A stretch of 64,000 bases of DNA from an uncultured Pseudoxanthomonas sp. GTDB lineage: Bacteria > Pseudomonadota > Gammaproteobacteria > Xanthomonadales > Xanthomonadaceae. Within the stretch, counting starts at the first letter, position 1, and every line of letters begins with the position of its first letter. Positions 57,334 through 64,000 of this stretch are shown one piece after another. The translations under genes were made by a program, and so were the position numbers. The DNA is taken from the NCBI GenBank assembly GCA_946479745.1, contig CAMLGZ010000004.1, positions 62,001 through 126,000 of the forward strand, written 5' to 3'. The notes beneath the pieces are model-generated. The model was not told the origin of the DNA and did not search any database. It worked only from the letters and a program-made list of their open reading frames with translations.

Positions 57334-59732
57334 GCGGTGTTGTCGACCCGGCTGTCCCTTATGGCTTCCAGGAACAGGGCCGGCGTTTCGTTCTGAGCAG
57401 TCCCACTGCGATGCCGCAGGCCTCCACCTTCCTGTGGAACCGGCGGATGCTGCTGCAGCTGAACTGCCGCGGCTACGCTACCGCGCAGTTCATGCAGCCG
57501 GAGCCGGCCAAGTACGCGCATGCGCCGACGCTGGAAGCCAAGAGCTTCATGCAGCCGGAGCAGCCGTATTACGCGCACCATCCCGGCCGCTTCTGCTACG
57601 TCAAGGATGAGGACGAAGACCTGTTGTTCTCCGTGCCGCACGCGCCGGTGAATCGTGCGCCGGACGCGTTCGCTTTCTCGGTCGGCCAGGGCGACGTCGC
57701 CTGGACCGTGCAGTGCGACGGCATCGAAGTGGAGATGTCGGTGCGGTTGCCGTTGGAAGACGTGGCCGAACTGTGGACCGTGCGCGTGCGCAACCGCTCC
57801 GGCCGTGCGCGCCGGATCAGCCTGTACCCGTACTTTCCGGTCGGCTATATGTCGTGGATGAACCAGTCCGGCCGCTATCGCGCCGAGTTGGGCGGGATCG
57901 TCTGCGACAGCGTCACTCCTTACCAGAAGGTGGACGACTACTTCCGCCAACGCGAATTCAAGGACCGCACTGTGCTGCTGCACGAGCGCCAGCCCGATGC
58001 CTGGGAAGCGAACCAGGCCGCGTTCGAAGGCGAGGGCGGATTGAACGCACCGGCGGCCGTCACCGCGCGTGAGCGGCTGGCCGGCGGCGATGCGCTGTAC
58101 GAAACGCCGGCGGCGGTGTTGCAGTACCGCGTTGCCCTGGCGGCGGAGGGCGAGGAAACCTTCCGCTTCGTCTTCGCCCCGGCCCGCGGCGACGTCGAGG
58201 TCGCGGAGCTTCGCGACCGCTATCTGTCCGAGCAAGGGTTCGCTGACGCCGCCACCGCCCACACCGCCTACCTGGACGAGGGCCGCGGCTGCCTGCGGAT
58301 GGAGACGCCGGATCCATGGCTGGACGACTTCGCCAACCACTGGCTGCCGCGGCAGGTCTATTACCACGGCGATTCCAATCGCCTGACCACCGACCCGCAG
58401 ACCCGCAACTATCTGCAGGACCACATGGGCATGACCTATCTGCGGCCGCGGACGGCGCGGGCGGCGTTCCTGCACGCGCTGTCGCAGCAGGAGCCCGGCG
58501 GGGCGATGCCGGACGGCATCCTGCTGGTCGAGGGGGCGGAGCTGAAGTACATCAACCAGGTGCCGCACACCGACCACTGCGTGTGGCTGCCGGTATGCCT
58601 GCAGGCCTACCTGGACGAGACCGGCGACGAGGCGCTGCTCGAAGCGAGGGTGACGGATCGCGAAGGCGGCACGGCCAGCGTCGCCGAACGCATCGACCGG
58701 GCGATGGACTGGCTGCTGCAAGCGCGCGACGCACGCGGGCTCAGCTATATCGCCCAGGGCGACTGGTGCGATCCGATGAACATGGTCGGCTGGAAGGGGC
58801 AGGGCGTATCCGGCTGGCTGTCGCTGGCCAGCGCCCATGCACTGCGCCTGTGGGCGGCAGTCTGCGCACGCAGCAGACGCACCGCGCAGGCCGCGCGCTT
58901 TGAAGCCGGCGCCGAAGCACTCAACGCCGCGGTCAACACCCACCTGTGGGACGGCGACTGGTATGGCCGCGGCATCACCGACGACGGCATAGCGTTCGGC
59001 GCGCGCGCCGATACCGAAGGCAGCATTTATCTCAACCCGCAGAGCTGGGCCATGCTCAGCGGCGCCGCCGACGCGCCGCGCCGCGCGCGGCTGCTGGCCG
59101 CAGTCGATGCGCATCTGGTCTCGCCGTACGGCGTGGCCATGCTCGACCCGCCCTACACCGGCATGCGCGAAGACGTCGGCCGGCTGACCCAGAAGTTCCC
59201 GGGTTCGGCCGAGAACGGCGCGGTCTACAACCACGCCGCCGCCTTCTACCTGCACAGTCTGTACAAGGCCGGCGAGGCGGATCGCGCCTGGCGCGTATTG
59301 CGCGCGATGCTGTCCGGCCCGGACCTGGAGGATTGCCTGCAGCGCGGGCAGTTGCCGGTGTTCGTGCCCAACTACTACCGCGGCGCCTGGCGCCTGCATC
59401 CGCGCACCGCCGGCCGCTCCAGCCAGTTGTTCAACACCGGCACTGCGGCATGGATGTACCGCTGCCTGGTGGAGGAACTGTTCGGTCTGCGCGGCGACGG
59501 AGAAGCATTGCGCATCGCACCGCAGCTGCCCTCGCACTGGCCGCGCGCGCGCGCCTGGCGGCGGTTTCGCGATGCCGAATTCGAAGTGGAGATCGAGCGC
59601 GTCGCCGGCCGCACCGATGCCCGCGTCGCGATCGATGGCCAGTGGTTGGAAGGCGATGCCTTCTCCGGCATCGAGGCCGGGCGCTGCTACCAGGTTCGCG
59701 TAGAACTACCGGGTGAGGCGGGTCCGGCGTGA
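57330..59732 (+). CDS. GH94 cellobionic acid phosphorylase
   Basis: 800 residues. Cytoplasmic glycoside phosphorylase with an N-terminal beta-sandwich and a C-terminal (alpha/alpha)6 barrel. The catalytic acid region is GDWCDPMN with Asp478/Asp481; other GH94 signatures are [31 protein letters not shown] and [20 protein letters not shown], which is given across its conserved part. It matches the Xanthomonas/Neurospora cellobionate enzyme, which splits 4-O-beta-glucosyl-gluconate with phosphate to glucose 1-phosphate and gluconate. The start overlaps the transporter stop (ATGA) and the stop overlaps the gluconokinase start (GTGA). Confidence 0.9.
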   Translation: MSGVVDPAVPYGFQEQGRRFVLSSPTAMPQASTFLWNRRMLLQLNCRGYATAQFMQPEPAKYAHAPTLEAKSFMQPEQPYYAHHPGRFCYVKDEDEDLLFSVPHAPVNRAPDAFAFSVGQGDVAWTVQCDGIEVEMSVRLPLEDVAELWTVRVRNRSGRARRISLYPYFPVGYMSWMNQSGRYRAELGGIVCDSVTPYQKVDDYFRQREFKDRTVLLHERQPDAWEANQAAFEGEGGLNAPAAVTARERLAGGDALYETPAAVLQYRVALAAEGEETFRFVFAPARGDVEVAELRDRYLSEQGFADAATAHTAYLDEGRGCLRMETPDPWLDDFANHWLPRQVYYHGDSNRLTTDPQTRNYLQDHMGMTYLRPRTARAAFLHALSQQEPGGAMPDGILLVEGAELKYINQVPHTDHCVWLPVCLQAYLDETGDEALLEARVTDREGGTASVAERIDRAMDWLLQARDARGLSYIAQGDWCDPMNMVGWKGQGVSGWLSLASAHALRLWAAVCARSRRTAQAARFEAGAEALNAAVNTHLWDGDWYGRGITDDGIAFGARADTEGSIYLNPQSWAMLSGAADAPRRARLLAAVDAHLVSPYGVAMLDPPYTGMREDVGRLTQKFPGSAENGAVYNHAAAFYLHSLYKAGEADRAWRVLRAMLSGPDLEDCLQRGQLPVFVPNYYRGAWRLHPRTAGRSSQLFNTGTAAWMYRCLVEELFGLRGDGEALRIAPQLPSHWPRARAWRRFRDAEFEVEIERVAGRTDARVAIDGQWLEGDAFSGIEAGRCYQVRVELPGEAGPA

Positions 59733-60241
59733 GCGAGGTACGCGTGGCGGTGGTGATGGGTGTGTCCGGCAGCGGCAAGACCACGCTGGCGCGCGCGCTG
59801 GCCGACGCATGGGAGGCGACCTTCCTCGATGCCGACGATTTCCACAGCGACGAAGCCAGAGCCTTGATGGCCAGCGGCCAGCCGCTGACCGACGAGCTGC
59901 GCCAGCCGTGGGCGGCGCGTATCGCTGCCGACCTGCAACACCGCGTGGCCAACGGAGAACGCGTGACCCTGGCCTTCTCCGGACTGCGCCGCCAGCATCG
60001 CGACCTGCTGCGCGCTGCGGGACTGCCGCTGCGGTTCCTGTTCCTGCGGGGCGAGGCGGCGCTGATCGGCCAGCGCATGCGTGAGCGTAGCGGCCACTAC
60101 ATGCCGGTGTCGCTGCTGGACAGCCAGTTCGCCGCCCTGGAGGAGCCCGCCGACGAGGATGACGTCGTGGTGCTGCCGGTCGATCTGCCGCCCGATGCGC
60201 AGCTACGTAGTGCCCTGCAAGCCCTGGCCGCGCCCTTGTAG
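59729..60241 (+). CDS. gntK: Gluconokinase
   Basis: 170 residues from a GTG start. Shikimate-kinase-like P-loop GVSGSGKTT (11-19), [11 protein letters not shown], and [10 protein letters not shown] as in gluconokinases, and a C-terminal lid region [17 protein letters not shown]. It converts gluconate from the phosphorylase to 6-phosphogluconate. Coupled to the upstream gene by GTGA; last gene of the cellobionate operon. Confidence 0.93.
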   Translation: MSEVRVAVVMGVSGSGKTTLARALADAWEATFLDADDFHSDEARALMASGQPLTDELRQPWAARIAADLQHRVANGERVTLAFSGLRRQHRDLLRAAGLPLRFLFLRGEAALIGQRMRERSGHYMPVSLLDSQFAALEEPADEDDVVVLPVDLPPDAQLRSALQALAAPL

Positions 60242-60249
60242 GCCGGCTG

Positions 60250-60332
60250 TTGCAGGAGCGACGCGAGTCGCGAAGCTCCTGATCTCTGAATTCTCCGGGT
60301 CTAACGTTTCGCGACTTACGTCGCTCCTACCA
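60250..60332. repeat. Palindromic repeat related to family A (CAGGAGCGACGCGAGTCGCGAA)
   Basis: Arms GCAGGAGCGACGCGAGTCGC and GCGACTTACGTCGCTCCTAC around a ~40-base spacer. It lies between the convergent gluconokinase and FAD genes, and the FAD gene's last codons and TAA are inside it. Confidence 0.85.
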
Positions 60333-61719
60333 CCGGCGTCCGCGTGCGCGCCAGCAGCCGCCGCGCGGCGTTTTCCGCCTGCCCGCGCAACTCGGGCACC
60401 GCAATGCTTTCCCACAGTCCGCCGATACGCAGGCTGCCGACCACGGCCACGCCGGGCAGGTTCCGGCCTTGCGCATCGACCAGTTCGCCCTCGGCGCAGG
60501 TATCGACACCGATGCCGTGCGGACCGGGGCGCGCGAATCCCTTGCCCAGCAGGTCGGACAGCAACGGATTGCGCATCAATTGCGCGCGCATCTCCACACC
60601 GGTGGCGTTGACGATGCGGTCCACGTCGAGTTCCTGCGTGCGCCGGTCCCGCATCATCAGGGTCACGCGTATGCGCTCCCCTTCGCGGGCTACAGTCTGC
60701 AGGCGGCCGCGGTGCATCCGCAGCTGGCCGCTGGCTTGCAGCGCCGCCAGTCGCGCATGCACTTGCGGCGCGATGCGATGGCGGTGCACGTCCCAGTAGC
60801 GCACCACGTGACGCAGGAAACGCCGCTGGTCCTCATGCGAAAGCGTGAGCCACAGGTTCTGCACCAAAGGGCGCGCGCTTTCCATCACTGCCTGCCATGG
60901 CAGTCCCTGCCGCTCGGCATCTCGGGCGGCCGCGCGCAGCACGCGCATGCGCTGGCGCAATGGCATGCCCAGCAGCGCTTCGGCATCGAAATCGGCCACC
61001 GCATGCCTGGTGTGCGCAAGCGGCAGCAATGCATGCCGCGACAGCACGTGCACGCGGCCGCGATGGCCGTTTGCGACCAGGCTCAACACCGTGTCGACCA
61101 TGCTCAGACCGGAACCGGCGATGCAGATTTCCGCATCGTTGGGGATCTGTTTGATCGCATCGAAGTCCCAGGCTTCCAGGACCGATTGTCTGGGCAGCCC
61201 GGACGCGCCACGGGCGGGCAGGGGCTTGGGGTTGTTGCCGACCGCCATCGCCACGCCGCGGACCAGGATCGAGCCGCCGGATTCCAGCCCCAATCGCAGC
61301 ATACCGTCGGTGTCGTCCAGGCTCGTCGCCTGGTCGTGCAACACTTCGAAATGCGCAGCCGTGTTTTCGCGCGCGTGTTGCAGGCGGTTGCGCAGATAGT
61401 CGCCGTAGTGACGGCGTTGCGCGTACGACAGCGCAATGGCCTCGCGTGCAGCCTCGCTCTCGCTGGCGGCCAGAAAATCGACGAAGTCGTCCGGCTTGCC
61501 GTCGAACGCGCTCATCCGCCGCGCCGGCACGTTGAGCAGATGTTCGGCATGGGTGGTGGCGTAGGCCACGCCTTGCGCCAGCCGCGCAGTGGGTTCGATC
61601 AAGGCGATGCGGACGCCGGTATCGGCCAGGCGCAATGCATGGATGGCCGTCAGTACGCCCCCCGCGCCGCCGCCGATGATGGCGATGTCGAAATCGTGTT
61701 GCGGTAGTCGGTTCGTCAT
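60316..61719 (-). CDS. FAD/NAD(P)-binding protein (HI0933/NAD_binding_9 type)
   Basis: 467 residues. N-terminal dinucleotide-binding motif IAIIGGGAGGVLTAIHALRL, a second nucleotide motif ICIAGSGLSMVDTVLSL (about 195-215), and a late IVNATGV typical of flavoprotein oxidoreductases of the PF13454 group. The substrate is unknown. The last residues VVGAT and the stop come from the adjacent repeat. Confidence 0.85.
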   Translation of the reverse strand: MTNRLPQHDFDIAIIGGGAGGVLTAIHALRLADTGVRIALIEPTARLAQGVAYATTHAEHLLNVPARRMSAFDGKPDDFVDFLAASESEAAREAIALSYAQRRHYGDYLRNRLQHARENTAAHFEVLHDQATSLDDTDGMLRLGLESGGSILVRGVAMAVGNNPKPLPARGASGLPRQSVLEAWDFDAIKQIPNDAEICIAGSGLSMVDTVLSLVANGHRGRVHVLSRHALLPLAHTRHAVADFDAEALLGMPLRQRMRVLRAAARDAERQGLPWQAVMESARPLVQNLWLTLSHEDQRRFLRHVVRYWDVHRHRIAPQVHARLAALQASGQLRMHRGRLQTVAREGERIRVTLMMRDRRTQELDVDRIVNATGVEMRAQLMRNPLLSDLLGKGFARPGPHGIGVDTCAEGELVDAQGRNLPGVAVVGSLRIGGLWESIAVPELRGQAENAARRLLARTRTPVVGAT

Positions 61720-61780
61720 CGGCCCTATTGTAGGGGAAGGCTCGCAATCCCCGCCGCCGCTGCTTCCATTGTGAGAGGCT

Positions 61781-63232
61781 TTACATCAACGAATCGGCCA
61801 GGCGCGCGATGCCTTCGCGGCTGCGCTTCCAGGTGGCGCGTCGTCGCCAACCGTCCAGGGTGACGATGTCCGATTGGGCCAGATAATCGGCTTCTATCTC
61901 CCGCATGCGCGCGACCACGCCGCGGTCGTAGCAGAGCAGGCCGATCTCCGCATTCAATGCGAAGGAGCGGATGTCCAGGTTGATCGAACCCACCAGGGCG
62001 ATGTCCTCATCCACGCTCAGATGCTTGGCATGCAGGAAATGCGGGCGATACAGGGCGATCTTCACGCCACTGGCCAGCAGCTCGCCGTAGTACGAATCCT
62101 GCGCCCACGCCGTGAGCCGCTGGTTGTTGCTGGCCGACAGGATCAGCTGCACTTCCACACCAGACAACGCAGCGATGCGCAACGCGCTCAAGGTCGCATC
62201 GTCGGGCACGAAATACGGCGTGGTCAACACGATCTTGCGCTGGGCCAGATGGATCAACGCATTGACCGTGTCGCGCGCGTTCTCGAACGGATACGCAGGG
62301 CCGCTGGGCAGCAGTTGCGTGGCTATGTTGGCGTCGCTGATGACGGGGATGGGTTTGACCTGCAGCCTTTGCCCGGTCTCGATATACCAGTCGCTGGCGA
62401 AGACGCCTTCCAGATGGGCCACGACCGGTCCGCGCACACGGGCCACCAGCTCGCGATTGGGGAAGCCGCGTACGAAATCCGGCGCGGCCAGGTTCTGTGA
62501 GCCCACATAGCCGGCGCTGCTGTCGATCACCGCGACCTTGCGGTGGTTGCGCAGATCCATGCGCCCGCTGCGGCGCCAGCGCAGCCCGCCCGGCAGCATC
62601 ACCCGGACCTCCACGCCGGCCTTGCGCAAACGCCGTGCGTAACGGCGCAACCCGCGCTTGGCGCCCACCGCATCCAGCAACAGCCGGCATTGCACGCCGC
62701 GCGCGGAGGCGCGCTCCAGCGACTGGCAGACGGCTTCGCCGACGGCGTCGTCGAACAGCAGGTAATACAGCAGATGCACACGTTCGCTGGCGCTGTCGAT
62801 GTCGGCCAGCAAGGCCTTCAACGAAACGGCGTAGTCGTCCAGCAGTTCGATCGCGTTGCCGTGGGTGGGCATGAAGTCGCCCAATCTTTCCACCAGCGGC
62901 ACCATTTCTCCGGCGGGTCCGCTGTTTCCGTTTGGCGACCATCGCAGCGCGCCATGCGGGGCCTGCTCCTCGCGGATCACGCCCGAAGCCAGAGTCTGCC
63001 GCCGCACCCGCTCCCGCGACAGCCAGGGATGGCCGAACAACAGATACAGCGGCAAGCCCACCAGCGGCAGGAAGCCCACCAGCAGCAACCAGCTGCGCGC
63101 CGCTGCAGGCGTGGTGCGTGTGGGTATCCACAGCAACGCCGCCAGACGGATCACCCAGTCCAGCGCCAGCAGCCACACGCCGGCGGAAAAGGGCGTGGCC
63201 CATTCGGCGAACTGGTGGAGGAAGGAGTTCAT
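61781..63232 (-). CDS. cls: Cardiolipin synthase (phospholipase D superfamily)
   Basis: 483 residues. Two N-terminal membrane helices (about 12-32, 45-66), then two PLD domains with HKD motifs, NHRKVAVID and HAKHLSVDED, each followed by GSxN (GSQN, GSIN). It condenses phosphatidylglycerol molecules to cardiolipin at the inner membrane. The start MNSFLHQFAEW is preceded by a frame with no homology. Confidence 0.92.
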   Translation of the reverse strand: MNSFLHQFAEWATPFSAGVWLLALDWVIRLAALLWIPTRTTPAAARSWLLLVGFLPLVGLPLYLLFGHPWLSRERVRRQTLASGVIREEQAPHGALRWSPNGNSGPAGEMVPLVERLGDFMPTHGNAIELLDDYAVSLKALLADIDSASERVHLLYYLLFDDAVGEAVCQSLERASARGVQCRLLLDAVGAKRGLRRYARRLRKAGVEVRVMLPGGLRWRRSGRMDLRNHRKVAVIDSSAGYVGSQNLAAPDFVRGFPNRELVARVRGPVVAHLEGVFASDWYIETGQRLQVKPIPVISDANIATQLLPSGPAYPFENARDTVNALIHLAQRKIVLTTPYFVPDDATLSALRIAALSGVEVQLILSASNNQRLTAWAQDSYYGELLASGVKIALYRPHFLHAKHLSVDEDIALVGSINLDIRSFALNAEIGLLCYDRGVVARMREIEADYLAQSDIVTLDGWRRRATWKRSREGIARLADSLM

Positions 63233-63320
63233 GGACCCGATTCTGCGGGGTGGCGGGGGAAAGGACAAAGAAGTGCCAGTAGCTGTGGCAATCGCTCTTT
63301 CGAATGAGCGGTCCTTGAAC

Positions 63321-63506
63321 GGCCCCCTCCCTTGCGAAGCAGGGGAGGGTTGGGGAGGGGTGCTTTTGATCTTGCTTTTGGGTTTTGGCTCTCGGCTCCG
63401 AGCTGAAGCAGTGCGAAGTCTTCGGTGAAATTAATCTCAGGAAAGTTGGTCGCAAAGAGCACCCCTCCCCAGCCCTCCCCTGCTTCGCAAGGGAGGAGGC
63501 AAGAGC
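63321..63506. repeat. Long repeat, family D, third copy
   Basis: CCCTCCCTTGCGAAGCAGGG to GGGAGGGGTGCTTTTGATCTTG on the left and AGCACCCCTCCCCAGCCCTC to TTCGCAAGGGAGG on the right; an ~80-base spacer differs from the copies at 24.9 and 26.0 kb. The gene-free interval 63233-63674 consists of this repeat, the hairpin at 63549 and the palindrome at 63634. Confidence 0.85.
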
Positions 63507-63548
63507 GGGTGCTTCGCTAAAGATTTTTTTGTGGCCTACAAACGACAA

Positions 63549-63566
63549 ACCCGCCTTTCGGCGGGT
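63549..63566 (-). terminator. Hairpin ACCCGCC/GGCGGGT, possible terminator
   Basis: A 7-bp GC-rich stem with a TTTC loop; extended pairing GACAA/TTGTC-like is imperfect. On the minus strand it is followed by TTGTCGTTTGT, a weak T-rich tract. It may end the rpmB-rpmG transcript. Confidence 0.5.
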
Positions 63567-63633
63567 CTGTCTTGTAAGGCGCTGGATGACCAGCCATGCG
63601 GCTGTTGAAGAGCGCTTCCCGCCTGCGCGGGGA

Positions 63634-63677
63634 TGACGCATTGGCAAAGCCGCGCTAGCGCGCGGGCCAATGCGTCA
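63634..63677 (-). terminator. Palindrome overlapping the rpmG stop
   Basis: TGACGCATTGGC (63634-63645) and GCCAATGCGTCA (63666-63677) form a perfect 12-bp stem with a 20-base loop. The right arm ends exactly with the rpmG TGA (63675-63677). No T-run follows, so it may be a 3'-end stabiliser. Confidence 0.5.
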
Positions 63678-63839
63678 CTTGATCTTGCCTTCCTTGTACA
63701 TCACGTGCTTGCGCACCACGGGATCGTACTTCTTCATCTCCATCTTGCCCGGAGTGTTCTTCTTGTTCTTGTCCGTGGTGTAGAAGTGGCCCGTATCGGC
63801 CGAGGAAATCATGCGGATCTTGTCGCGTTTGCCTGCCAT
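63675..63839 (-). CDS. rpmG: 50S ribosomal protein L33
   Basis: 54 residues, complete: begins [20 protein letters not shown] and ends VMYKEGKIK. It lacks the zinc cysteines, i.e. the Cys-minus form (only Thr/Lys at those positions), as in E. coli L33. It follows rpmB by 11 bases in the usual rpmB-rpmG operon. Confidence 0.96.
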   Translation of the reverse strand: MAGKRDKIRMISSADTGHFYTTDKNKKNTPGKMEMKKYDPVVRKHVMYKEGKIK

Positions 63840-63850
63840 GTCTTATCTCC

Positions 63851-64000
63851 TCAGACCTTTTCGCCGCGCGCGCGCAGCTCAGCCAGAACGGAGTCGATGC
63901 CGTTCTTGTCGATGGTGCGCAGCGAATGCGCGGATACTTTCAGTTTGACCCAGCGGTTTTCGCTGGCGACCCAGAAGCGGCGCTCGTGCAGGTTGGGCAG
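63851..64000 (-). CDS. rpmB: 50S ribosomal protein L28 (5' end cut off)
   Basis: The last 49 codons and the TGA are in the window: begins in [17 protein letters not shown] and ends with ELRARGEKV. Family-typical for L28. The start lies beyond base 64000. Confidence 0.95.
   Translation of the reverse strand: MPNLHERRFWVASENRWVKLKVSAHSLRTIDKNGIDSVLAELRARGEKV

Noticed and set aside
57261..59537. 758-codon frame antisense to the GH94 phosphorylase
   Set aside because: Same reason: shadow composition and a certain gene on the opposite strand.

Overview
The window is a continuous, gene-dense, GC-rich chromosomal segment from a gammaproteobacterium of the Xanthomonadales, most like Lysobacteraceae/Xanthomonadaceae (Lysobacter, Luteimonas or Pseudoxanthomonas-like). 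The support is the family-typical versions of GlyQ/GlyS, RdgC, PlsB, Tdk, TamA/TamB and the DcaP porin, a cellobionic acid phosphorylase as characterised in Xanthomonas, and many intergenic palindromes typical of this group. I see no plasmid, phage, IS transposase, CRISPR array, rRNA or tRNA. The species cannot be fixed from this sequence alone.

Layout. 1-5.3 kb: 3' end of mnmG, then leftward tex and an AlkZ-type DNA glycosylase homologue behind tamB. 5.3-10.9 kb: tamA-tamB, the outer-membrane assembly module. 11.1-15.4 kb: glyS, then cupin, glutathione transferase and glyQ joined by 4-bp overlaps. 15.4-19.7 kb: a glutamine amidotransferase, a BPSS1780-type membrane protein, tatABC and a SYLF-domain exported protein. 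19.9-24.9 kb: hemH with an alpha/beta hydrolase, a YgjP-type metallopeptidase, rdgC, ttcA and a DUF465 protein. 24.9-26.2 kb: a single LuxI/FeeM-like acyltransferase gene bracketed by two inverted copies of a ~170-bp repeat. 26.2-31.7 kb: plsB with a lipoprotein gene, a structured intergenic region that may hold a small RNA, pyrF and a class C acid phosphatase. 31.8-37.2 kb: yceH, a DinB-like protein, a small membrane protein, rep helicase, a Sel1 protein and tdk. 37.2-40.6 kb: an ECF sigma factor in an operon with a transmembrane Ser/Thr kinase carrying a TPR-like tail. 40.6-44.3 kb: mutM, an ABC ATPase, a fatty acid desaturase and an EF-hand protein. 44.5-55.8 kb: a carboxylate/acetate module with an MHS transporter, DcaP-like porin, acs, a CrbR-like regulator and a CrbS-like symporter-histidine kinase; a diguanylate cyclase and a DUF1232 protein lie between the last two. 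55.9-60.2 kb: a three-gene cellobionate operon. 60.3-64 kb: an FAD/NAD(P)-binding protein, a cardiolipin synthase, rpmG and the 3' part of rpmB.

Three modules hang together functionally. In the cellobionate operon a GPH symporter imports the sugar acid, a GH94 phosphorylase splits it to glucose 1-phosphate and gluconate, and a gluconokinase feeds 6-phosphogluconate to central metabolism. The acs region pairs acetyl-CoA synthetase with the two-component system known to control it elsewhere, plus an outer- and an inner-membrane carboxylate transporter. The ECF/kinase pair has the make-up of a sigma factor switched by phosphorylation instead of an anti-sigma factor.

The most unusual features are the acyltransferase gene framed by long inverted repeats with a terminator-like hairpin just before its ribosome binding site, the ECF/kinase pair, the small-RNA candidate behind pyrF, and the way several families of intergenic palindromes supply stop codons, C-terminal tails or even a start codon to neighbouring genes.
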